A stretch of 5,946 nucleotides of DNA from Gemmatimonadota bacterium (GTDB lineage: Bacteria > Gemmatimonadota > Gemmatimonadetes > Gemmatimonadales > GWC2-71-9): the NCBI GenBank assembly GCA_003221085.1, contig QHUD01000176.1, positions 1 to 5,946 of the forward strand. Reading direction: 5' to 3'. The position numbers and the translations under genes are program-made. Numbering within the stretch: the first letter of the stretch is position 1; each line of letters starts with the position of its first letter. The notes under the pieces are model-generated. The model was not told the origin of the DNA. It did no database searches and was given only the letters and a program-made list of their open reading frames with translations. Positions 1 to 5,336 of the stretch are shown one piece after another.

Positions 1-1
1 A

Positions 2-427
2 GCCACCAACATCCCCGAGGCGAACAAGCTTTTCAAGGAGGCGATGAGCTACAAAGACAAAGGCTGGAGGAGCGACGACTATCTTGACAACCAGCGCCGG
101 GCAGAATTAGTTCTGCAGCAGATCCTGACGATGTACCCGGAGAGTAACAAGATTGGCGAGGTAGCTTATCAGCTCGGCGATCTTTACGAGGGCAAGGCCT
201 ATAAAGACTATCGCCGCGCCGCTTTGTATTTCGAGCGCTCCTTCCAGTGGAATCCGAACACGCAATCCGACGGCAGACTCCGGGCCGCACGTTTGTATGA
301 CAAATACCTTTCTGAGCGGAGCCGCGCCATGGAGCTCTATCGGGAGGTCACCACGGTCGAGGTCGACCCGAAGCGAGTGGCCGAAGCCGAAAAGCGCATG
401 GCGGAAATAAGCGGCAAAAAGCAGTAA
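2..427 (+). CDS. TPR-like helical repeat protein, C-terminal part (5' end outside window)
   Basis: The frame is open from the left window edge and ends at TAA 425-427, giving 141 visible residues; the first ATG (44) is probably internal because the frame continues upstream. The visible part is charged and almost wholly helical. It shows tandem helix-turn-helix units of the TPR type: AELVLQQILTMYPES (hydrophobics and a Tyr-Pro turn), then VAYQLGDLYEG, then AALYFERSFQWNPN, then a last pair around RAMELYREV. The spacing fits tetratricopeptide or Sel1/outer-membrane-assembly-like repeats that act as protein-binding scaffolds. No catalytic motif is visible and the partner is unknown. The protein ends in a basic GKKQ tail. 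The next gene is convergent, with a gap of 17 bp, so there is no operon partner on this side. G+C looks lower than in the genes to the right. TPR-like is a structural inference; the specific function is not recognisable. Confidence 0.75.
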   Translation, partial: ATNIPEANKLFKEAMSYKDKGWRSDDYLDNQRRAELVLQQILTMYPESNKIGEVAYQLGDLYEGKAYKDYRRAALYFERSFQWNPNTQSDGRLRAARLYDKYLSERSRAMELYREVTTVEVDPKRVAEAEKRMAEISGKKQ

Positions 428-444
428 GGCCGCTCTTTCGCATA

Positions 445-2085
445 TCAAGGAACCCGGGGCGGCAAGTCCTCCTGATCATTGTGCAACGACACAATTGGGC
501 AATAAAGGCCTATCGGCTCTCGCCGCCACCACGCGCCATTCTCATGCCGGGTTGCGGAATCGGTGAAATGGTATTCGTACAAGACGGCGCGGACAAAGCG
601 CGGCGGCCGCTCGGGGAATGGGTTCCGATCGAGCAGCGCCAGAACTTCCGGCGAGCCTTGCAGCAGCCGGACCAGGAAGTTGACGAACCACCTATTCTGG
701 TGGCAGCTGCCCAGGGCGGCGAACCACATCTGCCAATCCAGCCGCGGCATGTGCGGCGCCACGAACGCCGGGTGGCGCGCCGGATCGCCCGGCTTCCAGC
801 GGAACCCGTACTCGCGCCAGTGCAGCGTGTCGGCGCCGCCCTCGATCACGATCTCGAAGCGCTCCGTGGTCATCACGCGGAACAAGCCGTACCCGTTCAC
901 CGACCGCAGCGGCGCCACCGCATCGAGCAGCGGGTTGGCCCACGTCCCGCGCGCGCCGGGCAGCGTCTGCACGATCTCGCGCGCGAAGGCCAGCGCGGCG
1001 ACGAGCCCGAGCAGAGGTGCGAGCCCGCGGATCGCATACTGCTTCCAGCGAGGCTCCGGGTCTCCGGCTGTGACCCGAAGTGGCAGCACCCGCTCGAGCG
1101 CGGTATCGTCGAGCAGCGAGACGCACAAGACGATCGCCAGCAGGTTGAAAAACCCGTAGTTGCCCGTCAGCGCGATCGCGAGCTGGCCGAATACCAGGAC
1201 CCCGCACGCCGTGCGGCGCGCCGTCCGCGTGCGAGGCCCGCCCCACGGCTCGGGGACCAGGATGAGCAACGGCACGAGGAGCTCGATCGCGATGATCGCG
1301 ATCGTCATTCCCCGGTGCATCCACTCGGGGAGCCACTGCGCGTACCACGCCGGCCACGTCGGCAGGGGCTGAGTCCAGAAGTGGTAGTCGAGAGCGGTGA
1401 AGTGCAGCCACGTGGGATCGCCGCTCGCGAGCTTCGTGATACCGGACAGGAACATCAGCCGGAAGAGTAGTCCCCAAACGAGCCATCGCATGACAGTAGA
1501 GGGAGCGCGCTCGCACTCGAGGCTGGGACGAAGCTGGGTGGGCGCGTACAGCACGGCCAAGAGCCCCGTCTCGAGCAGCAGCCCGTCCCACTGGAACCAC
1601 AGGAAATTCTGGCCGGCCACGGTGAGCGACAGGTAGCAGATCCAGAGCAGCAGGAGAACCGGGGCCTGGGCCACCCCCGCGACGAGCAGGAGAGCGAGCG
1701 CCGCGCCGGCCCAGCCCAGGGCGGAGAGCATCCCGTCGCTCGCGCTGAGCCAGCAGAGCGTGGGGAACAGCCGGTAGGCCCCGCTGCCGTAAGCGGCATG
1801 GGCCTGCTGGAGGAACCCGCCCGCCGGCAGGATGCCGTGCTCTCCCACGAGGCCCGTGATTTGCAGCGCAAGCGAGAGAAAGGCGATGAAGTACACGACG
1901 CCGAGCAGGCGGAGGAACAGCCAGCGCGAGAGGACGTAGTTGGGGGGGTCGGCACGCGTGGCCAAACCCTCAGTGATGTCAGCCGTTGTGTCCTCGCCGC
2001 CAAGACGGTAATAATGATGCTGGAAATACGCGCCTGTCTCGAGTCGAACCGTGCCCAGCCTTCCGGTGTAGCACTTGTCCAACAC
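445..2085 (-). CDS. Lipase maturation factor family membrane protein
   Basis: The 546-residue product is a multi-pass membrane protein resembling the LMF1/LMF2 family, whose vertebrate members reside in the ER and are needed for lipoprotein lipase folding; the bacterial role is not established. Hydrophobic segments are visible near residues 52-78, 118-138, 139-158, 167-182, 196-217, 260-278, 293-325 and 350-368. Family-like blocks include QWDGLLLETG (about 165-174), NYGFFNLL (309-316), NGYGLFRVMTTERFEIVIEG (397-416) and EYGFRWKPGD (425-434), followed by a soluble C-terminal domain rich in Trp and Tyr. The length is close to human LMF1. The start is uncertain: the GTG at 2085 is the first usual start after an in-frame stop in the upstream palindrome but has no clear Shine-Dalgarno. 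The first 40 residues look unlike the family, and a TTG at 1965 (residue 41) is an alternative just before the conserved LSRWLFLRLLG segment. It is divergent from the lipoprotein gene and convergent with the TPR gene. Confidence 0.85.
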   Translation of the reverse strand: MLDKCYTGRLGTVRLETGAYFQHHYYRLGGEDTTADITEGLATRADPPNYVLSRWLFLRLLGVVYFIAFLSLALQITGLVGEHGILPAGGFLQQAHAAYGSGAYRLFPTLCWLSASDGMLSALGWAGAALALLLVAGVAQAPVLLLLWICYLSLTVAGQNFLWFQWDGLLLETGLLAVLYAPTQLRPSLECERAPSTVMRWLVWGLLFRLMFLSGITKLASGDPTWLHFTALDYHFWTQPLPTWPAWYAQWLPEWMHRGMTIAIIAIELLVPLLILVPEPWGGPRTRTARRTACGVLVFGQLAIALTGNYGFFNLLAIVLCVSLLDDTALERVLPLRVTAGDPEPRWKQYAIRGLAPLLGLVAALAFAREIVQTLPGARGTWANPLLDAVAPLRSVNGYGLFRVMTTERFEIVIEGGADTLHWREYGFRWKPGDPARHPAFVAPHMPRLDWQMWFAALGSCHQNRWFVNFLVRLLQGSPEVLALLDRNPFPERPPRFVRAVLYEYHFTDSATRHENGAWWRREPIGLYCPIVSLHNDQEDLPPRVP

Positions 2086-2110
2086 GGCGGTGGTCCGCGT
2101 CAGACATCCC

Positions 2111-2126
2111 TGTGACGTACGTCACG
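2111..2126. promoter_or_regulatory. CRP/FNR-type palindromic operator candidate
   Basis: Positions 2112-2125 read GTGACGTACGTCAC, a perfect 14-bp palindrome. With one flanking base on each side it has the layout TGTGA-N6-TCACG, one base from the Escherichia coli CRP consensus TGTGA-N6-TCACA. It lies between divergent genes, with its centre about 33 bp upstream of the lipoprotein ATG and about 33 bp upstream of the GTG start of the LMF-family gene, so it could control either. No convincing -35/-10 pair is seen for either direction. Binding by a CRP/FNR-family regulator is inference; other dimeric regulators could use the same site. Confidence 0.5.
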
Positions 2127-2151
2127 CCAGTCCTCGCAGGAGGTTGAGAAG

Positions 2152-3030
2152 ATGACCCGCAATTGCCGTCGCCTTGTGCGCGGCGCATGGCTCCCCATTG
2201 CGCTACTCGTCGCCGCAGGGTGCAAGCAGGGACCGTCCCCGGAGGTACAGGCGCGCATCGACAGCCTGTCCCAGGCGTCGTCCCAACGCGACCGGTTGAT
2301 GCAGGAGGTCGCGGAGAACACCCGCCTCGTGAGCGAGATCAGCCGCGAGCTCGCCAGGGTGAACGTCCCGGCGCGCGCGCTCAAGGTGTCCGGTGAGTCG
2401 CCGCTGCGCGCCTCGCGCGACACGCTCATCCAGAAGATCCGCTACATGACCACCCGGGTGAAGGATCTGGAGCCGCGGCTCAAGGCCAGCGAGCAACGTA
2501 TCAAGGATCTCACGACGCTTTCCGATAGTCTGCGGAACGAGCTCGCGTCCACGATGCAGAACCTGCAGGGCGTGATCGACAATCAGAAGGAGACGATCGA
2601 CGCGCTCACACTTCAGGTAGAGACGCTCACCGCGGAGAACTCGGCCCTCCGGGACACGCTCGAGAACATGTCCACGATCTCGAACACGGTCTACTACGTG
2701 GTCGGTACCAAGGACGAGCTGGAGCAGAAGGGGGTCATCCAGGAGGAGGGCGGCGCCCGGTTCCTCTTCGTTCTGTGGAAGAGCGGGAAGACGCTCGTCC
2801 CGGCCCGCAACCTCGATCCCGGCGTCTTCACGGTGGCGGACCGCCGTCATTTCACGGAGCTGCCGCTGCCGGCGTCCGACAAGGAATACCGGATCGTTTC
2901 GCGCCAGGACACCTCGGCGCTCGAGACGCCGCCGGATCACGACGGCAAGATCAGCGGGCACGCGGTGAAGATCGCGGACCCGGCGAAGTTCTGGGCCAAT
3001 TCGAAGTATCTCATCATCGTCGAAGGCTGA
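2152..3030 (+). CDS. Coiled-coil lipoprotein with conserved C-terminal domain of unknown function
   Basis: The product has 292 residues. A basic N-terminus (residues 1-10) and a short hydrophobic stretch (12-23) lead to AAGC, a plausible lipobox with Cys24 as lipidation site, so an exported, membrane-anchored lipoprotein is expected. Residues 29-70 and 90-175 are heptad-like, rich in Leu, Glu, Gln, Arg and Asp, and should form coiled coil. Residues 177-291 form a compact domain that begins NTVYYVVGTKDEL and ends DPAKFWANSKYLIIV. I recall this tail from coiled-coil lipoproteins of Bacteroidota, some of which are automatically named adhesins; its function is unknown to me. The start is firm: AGGAGG at 2138-2143 lies 8 nt before the ATG. 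The gene stands alone, with the divergent LMF-family gene on its left and 269 bp of non-coding DNA on its right. Anchoring or spacing within the envelope is a reasonable inference only. Confidence 0.8.
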   Translation: MTRNCRRLVRGAWLPIALLVAAGCKQGPSPEVQARIDSLSQASSQRDRLMQEVAENTRLVSEISRELARVNVPARALKVSGESPLRASRDTLIQKIRYMTTRVKDLEPRLKASEQRIKDLTTLSDSLRNELASTMQNLQGVIDNQKETIDALTLQVETLTAENSALRDTLENMSTISNTVYYVVGTKDELEQKGVIQEEGGARFLFVLWKSGKTLVPARNLDPGVFTVADRRHFTELPLPASDKEYRIVSRQDTSALETPPDHDGKISGHAVKIADPAKFWANSKYLIIVEG

Positions 3031-3057
3031 ACGCACCTCGAGGGGGGCTGGCGGCGC

Positions 3058-3086
3058 TTGACCAGAAACACTCGCGCCGCTAGCCT
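3058..3086 (+). promoter_or_regulatory. Candidate sigma-70-type promoter in the 3031-3299 intergenic region
   Basis: TTGACC (3058-3063, five of six bases of the -35 consensus) is followed after 17 bp by TAGCCT (3081-3086, a weak three-of-six -10). It would start transcription near 3093 and give a leader of about 200 nt for the ABM gene at 3300. The spacing is ideal but the -10 is poor, and the match could arise by chance. Confidence 0.3.
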
Positions 3087-3117
3087 CTCCGTGTGGTCCT
3101 GCTCGCAGCGCAGGTGG

Positions 3118-3245
3118 CCGGTCTCTTGAGCCCGGACCGGTCGACCTGTGGCGTTGTGGCAGCATTTTTGTCGCTGGTTCGGTCGCCCGAGCGAGCCTTT
3201 GGCCACGAAGCGGAACACGGCCGCTAGGGCGCGCCCGGGGGCGCG
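3118..3245 (+). other. Structured leader candidate upstream of the ABM gene
   Basis: Three inverted repeats lie in this non-coding stretch: CCGGTC/GACCGG (3118-3123 with 3135-3140, 11-nt loop), AGCGG/CCGCT (3209-3213 with 3221-3225, 7-nt loop) and CGCGCC/GGCGCG (3230-3235 with 3240-3245, 4-nt loop). None is followed directly by a T run; the only T5 (3165-3169) is 24 nt after the first stem. They do not look like a standard terminator and I recognise no known riboswitch. The stems may simply reflect high G+C. Confidence 0.2.
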
Positions 3246-3299
3246 GGACTTGCGATTCCGGCCGACGCGCCTGCACGAACTGAACGAGAAGGGGGGCTC

Positions 3300-3713
3300 A
3301 TGCACGGAGTAATCAGGCGGTACCGGGTGAGGCTGGGCACAGTCGAACAGGCGGCCCACTACGCCGAGAAGGGCTTCCTGCCTATCGTCCGCGACATCCC
3401 GGGCTTCGTCTCCTGCCACCTGCTGGACGCCGGGAACGACATCCTGACCTGCATCGCTCTCTTCGAGACCGAGCAGGGGGCTACGGCGGCGGTGCGCGCC
3501 TCGCGCGACTGGTTCCGCGACGAGTGGTCGTCGTTCCGCCCGGTGCCGCCCGAGTTGACTATCGGTGAGGTCCTGGCGCGCGCCACGGCCGATCGGCGTG
3601 GCACGGACCGCCGGCAACTCGCCCTGGTGGGTGCCGCGACCTGGGCCGGCACGGAGCGCCGGGTGAACGGCGATCGTCGGGTCGAGGCTCCGAGCTGGGC
3701 CGCCGCCGACTAG
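3300..3713 (+). CDS. ABM-like dimeric alpha/beta barrel protein with arginine-rich tail
   Basis: The product has 137 residues. Residues 4-90 fit the antibiotic biosynthesis monooxygenase (ABM) fold: a first strand IRRYRVRLG, a helix VEQAAHYAEKGFLPIV, the turn DIPGFVSCHLLDAG typical of the family, a strand ILTCIALFET, and a helix beginning EQGATAAVRASRDWF. Members of this fold act as cofactor-free oxygenases, heme-degrading enzymes or non-enzymatic proteins; no residue here settles which. Beyond the domain, residues 98-127 carry DRRGTDRR and ERRVNGDRR, joined by a short hydrophobic linker and followed by a low-complexity end. The start is supported by a G-rich AAGGGGGG ribosome binding site (3289-3296) three bases before the ATG; that spacing is short. 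The gene appears to be alone, is convergent with chrB and leaves only 4 bp between the two stop codons. The fold assignment is fairly sure and the function is unknown. Confidence 0.72.
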   Translation: MHGVIRRYRVRLGTVEQAAHYAEKGFLPIVRDIPGFVSCHLLDAGNDILTCIALFETEQGATAAVRASRDWFRDEWSSFRPVPPELTIGEVLARATADRRGTDRRQLALVGAATWAGTERRVNGDRRVEAPSWAAAD

Positions 3714-3717
3714 TTCC

Positions 3718-4707
3718 CTAGCGCCAGCCCGCCTCGAAGGCTTCGTACAAGTCGTCGAGCACGGCCGCGCCGCGCTCCAGGCGCGCGTCGTCGCTCGCGT
3801 GCCGCCGCACGATGCCGGCGATCATCCGCTCCAACCCCGCCGCCTCGCTGCGCCCGAACTTTCCGTCCTTACAATCGATGTCGTGCACCAGCTCTCCGAT
3901 GACGACGAGTCCCGCGTCGGTGAGCCCGAAGCGCGCCACCAGCGTCTCGAAGGTGCAGCGGTCGCCCTCGTGCGTGTACTCGGCCTCGAACATGTCGAAG
4001 CGCACCTCGTCCCGGGCGGTGCGGGCGTCCTTGGCGTCGACGAACCGAAAGCGGGCCTTCGGGTCGATGAAGCGGTGGATGAGCCAGGCGCTCGCAATCC
4101 GGTCCACGTGCACACCGCTCCGGGTCACCCAGGTGCGTCCGTGAGCGGGACGGGTACCACGGGCGGGGGATGTGCCGGACCGACGGGCCGGCTTTGAGCG
4201 CTCACGCATTCGGGTCAGCGCCGCCTCCGCCGCGCGGCGCCCCCCTGCGCCGAAGTGATCCAGAGCCGCGATTTCCGCGAGCCGGTGCTCGAGCCGCGCG
4301 ATCTCGCCTGACGACTCGCGCCCACCCCCGCCCTCGCGGGGGACCTCCGCCGCGGCGCGCGCCAGCTCCGCGTACTCGGCGTCGCGCTGGGCTCGGAACA
4401 GCGCTTCGATTTGCCCGTCCGACAGGCCGTCGACGAAGGCCGCCTGGCAAACCGATGCCTCGCCGCCTCCGGCCACGATTTCGCGCCGCAACCACTGAAA
4501 GTCTTCGCTTGCCTGCTCCGTGTGGGGAAGGACATAGACGGAATTCTTGATCGCTACCGCGCCGATCCGCTGCAGGCGACGCCAGATTTTCACCCGGAAG
4601 TAGTCGGGCTTGGGAGGGAGCTGATGGATGAGCAGCATCCAACGCCCGCCCGGCGTCTCCGAGGGAGGACGTTGCGCGGCGTGGCCGCGCGCGCGCCGCT
4701 CGGTCAC
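3718..4707 (-). CDS. chrB: ChrB chromate resistance / chromate-sensing protein
   Basis: The product has both ChrB parts. The N-terminal part (from residue 22) reads RWMLLIHQLPPKPDYFRVKIWRRL and continues GAVAIKNSVYVLP; a charged, helical linker follows (about 110-190). The C-terminal part (193-325) has HVDRIASAWLIHRFIDP, EAEYTHEGDRCTFE and LVHDIDCKDGKFG, with conserved-looking His246, Cys251, His275, Asp276 and Cys279. In characterised chr operons (for example the TnOtChr determinant) ChrB regulates or senses chromate for the ChrA efflux pump. No chrA is visible here. I chose GTG at 4707: it overlaps the preceding stop as GTGA, is in frame and keeps the Trp that precedes LLIHQ in relatives (329 aa). 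The ATG at 4638 (306 aa) is the alternative and lacks a good ribosome binding site. The gene is the second of a leftward operon with the AhpD-like gene. Family assignment is strong; the start is moderate. Confidence 0.88.
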   Translation of the reverse strand: MTERRARGHAAQRPPSETPGGRWMLLIHQLPPKPDYFRVKIWRRLQRIGAVAIKNSVYVLPHTEQASEDFQWLRREIVAGGGEASVCQAAFVDGLSDGQIEALFRAQRDAEYAELARAAAEVPREGGGGRESSGEIARLEHRLAEIAALDHFGAGGRRAAEAALTRMRERSKPARRSGTSPARGTRPAHGRTWVTRSGVHVDRIASAWLIHRFIDPKARFRFVDAKDARTARDEVRFDMFEAEYTHEGDRCTFETLVARFGLTDAGLVVIGELVHDIDCKDGKFGRSEAAGLERMIAGIVRRHASDDARLERGAAVLDDLYEAFEAGWR

Positions 4708-5216
4708 CACAGGTTCCGAACACCGGAGCCCGAAGCACGCATGGCCCGACCGACCCCCGACATCGGCTCGCCGGCATCGATGCCCAAGGTGCCGGTCGCT
4801 GGATTGAAGAAGTGCTCGCCCGCCACGGCCTGGGTGAGGAGAGCGACGTCCTGCTCCGAAAAGTGGCGCCGCAGCTCGGCCAGCACCGAGTCCGGAATCC
4901 CGCCGGCTCGCTCGGCGTAGCGCGACACCGTTTCGGCGAACGCCAGCGCGGCGCGCTCGCGCGGCGAGAACAGCGGGCTCGCGGCGTAGCGTCGCAAGGC
5001 CACCAGCTCCCCGTTGGGAAGAAATGCTCTGCGCCACCGATGGAGACCGTGCTCGATGCACCAGCGGCACCCCGCCAGCTCCGCGGCGAGCTGCCGCACG
5101 AGTAGCTCGACCCGCTGGTCGAGCGCCGCCCCCCTCGCGATCTCGCGCCCCATCCGCGCATAGGCAGGCAGCACACCGGGCCCCGGGAGCCGCACGGGCG
5201 GCGGAGCGGAAATCAC
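4704..5216 (-). CDS. AhpD-like / carboxymuconolactone decarboxylase family protein
   Basis: The product has 170 residues from GTG 5216. It is helical with a central GCRWCIEHGLHRW: Cys50 and Cys53 form a CxxC, with His56 and His59 nearby and acidic residues upstream (Glu37, Glu46). This is the AhpD-type redox motif of the carboxymuconolactone decarboxylase family. AhpD itself uses such cysteines as a thiol reductant in peroxide detoxification; many relatives are uncharacterised. The C-terminal half (LSSP-like SPRERAALAFAETVS, then LLTQAVAGEHFFNPA) also fits the family. The start is set by GAGG at 5229-5226, nine bases before the GTG. An in-frame ATG at 5252 lies inside the operator and has no ribosome binding site, so I reject it (182 aa). 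The stop overlaps the chosen chrB start by 4 bp, implying translational coupling. A role in coping with oxidative stress from chromate is inference. Confidence 0.82.
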   Translation of the reverse strand: MISAPPPVRLPGPGVLPAYARMGREIARGAALDQRVELLVRQLAAELAGCRWCIEHGLHRWRRAFLPNGELVALRRYAASPLFSPRERAALAFAETVSRYAERAGGIPDSVLAELRRHFSEQDVALLTQAVAGEHFFNPATGTLGIDAGEPMSGVGRAMRASGSGVRNLW

Positions 5217-5243
5217 TTTCCAAATCCTCGAGATGAAGCGCAA

Positions 5244-5275
5244 CAGTATCATTTAGATGATACAACTGTATCATC
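5244..5275. promoter_or_regulatory. Double overlapping operator of the AhpD-like/chrB operon
   Basis: An AT-rich island in GC-rich surroundings holds two overlapping inverted repeats. The better one has 9-bp arms GATGATACA (5256-5264) and TGTATCATC (5267-5275) around AC. The second has 7-bp arms GTATCAT (5246-5252) and ATGATAC (5257-5263) around TTAG. The half-site CAGTATCAT at 5244 recurs as CTGTATCAT at 5266, 22 bp away, about two helical turns. CAACAG also flanks the island at 5241 and 5275. The site overlaps the likely leftward promoter and lies upstream of the proline dehydrogenase gene. A dimeric repressor of TetR, MarR or similar type is the natural reader; which one is unknown. Confidence 0.65.
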
Positions 5276-5277
5276 AA
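5248..5277 (-). promoter_or_regulatory. Candidate promoter of the AhpD-like/chrB operon
   Basis: On the minus strand TTGATG (5277-5272, four of six of the -35 consensus) and AATGAT (5253-5248, four of six of the -10) are 18 bp apart. Transcription would begin near 5241, leaving a leader of about 25 nt that just includes the GAGG ribosome binding site before GTG 5216. The promoter coincides with the inverted repeats, as expected for repression. The plus strand also has TATCAT (5269-5274, five of six of a -10), which could serve the proline dehydrogenase gene but lacks a good -35. Confidence 0.4.
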
Positions 5278-5293
5278 CAGACCGGAGGCGCAA

Positions 5294-5321
5294 CCCCTCC
5301 CTTCCCCCTTCCCCCGCCCCC
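5294..5321 (-). other. G-quadruplex motif (polypyrimidine tract on the plus strand)
   Basis: The plus strand is almost pure C/T here, with a single G at 5316. The minus strand therefore has five G-runs of 3-5 bases (lengths 5, 5, 5, 3 and 4) separated by only one or two bases, a textbook intramolecular quadruplex pattern. It lies 15 bp before the proline dehydrogenase ATG, on that gene's template strand, and about 17 bp upstream of the chrB operon promoter. Quadruplex formation and any regulatory effect are inference. Confidence 0.5.
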
Positions 5322-5336
5322 GTATTTCTTGGCTCC

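Noticed and set aside
428..444. Shared bidirectional terminator between the TPR and LMF-family genes
   Set aside because: The gap is only 17 bp and shows no inverted repeat.
481..1470. Long plus-strand open frame opposite the LMF-family gene
   Set aside because: Its product is Arg/Pro/Gln-rich without domain features; it is a high-GC antisense shadow of the membrane protein gene.
3118..3169. Rho-independent terminator after the lipoprotein gene
   Set aside because: The stem (3118-3140) is separated from the T5 run by 24 nt, so it lacks the required layout.
2203..3276. Long minus-strand open frame opposite the lipoprotein gene
   Set aside because: Composition is Arg/Leu/Asp-rich with no recognisable domain, while the plus strand has a lipobox, coiled coil and a perfect ribosome binding site.
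3236..3299. CRISPR-like or tandem repeat content in the G-rich leader of the ABM gene
   Set aside because: The G-runs are irregular and no unit recurs at fixed spacing.
4202..5176. Minus-strand open frame across the AhpD-like and chrB genes in a third frame
   Set aside because: The product is Ser/Arg/Ala-rich shadow translation; both real genes are recognised in other frames.
3718..5277. A single long minus-strand open frame starting at 5277, which would be a 519-residue protein
   Set aside because: Only its last part (from about 4707) is ChrB. The upstream part is low-complexity Arg/Ala/Gly translation of the AhpD-like gene in the wrong frame, whose true frame carries the CxxC motif and a good ribosome binding site.
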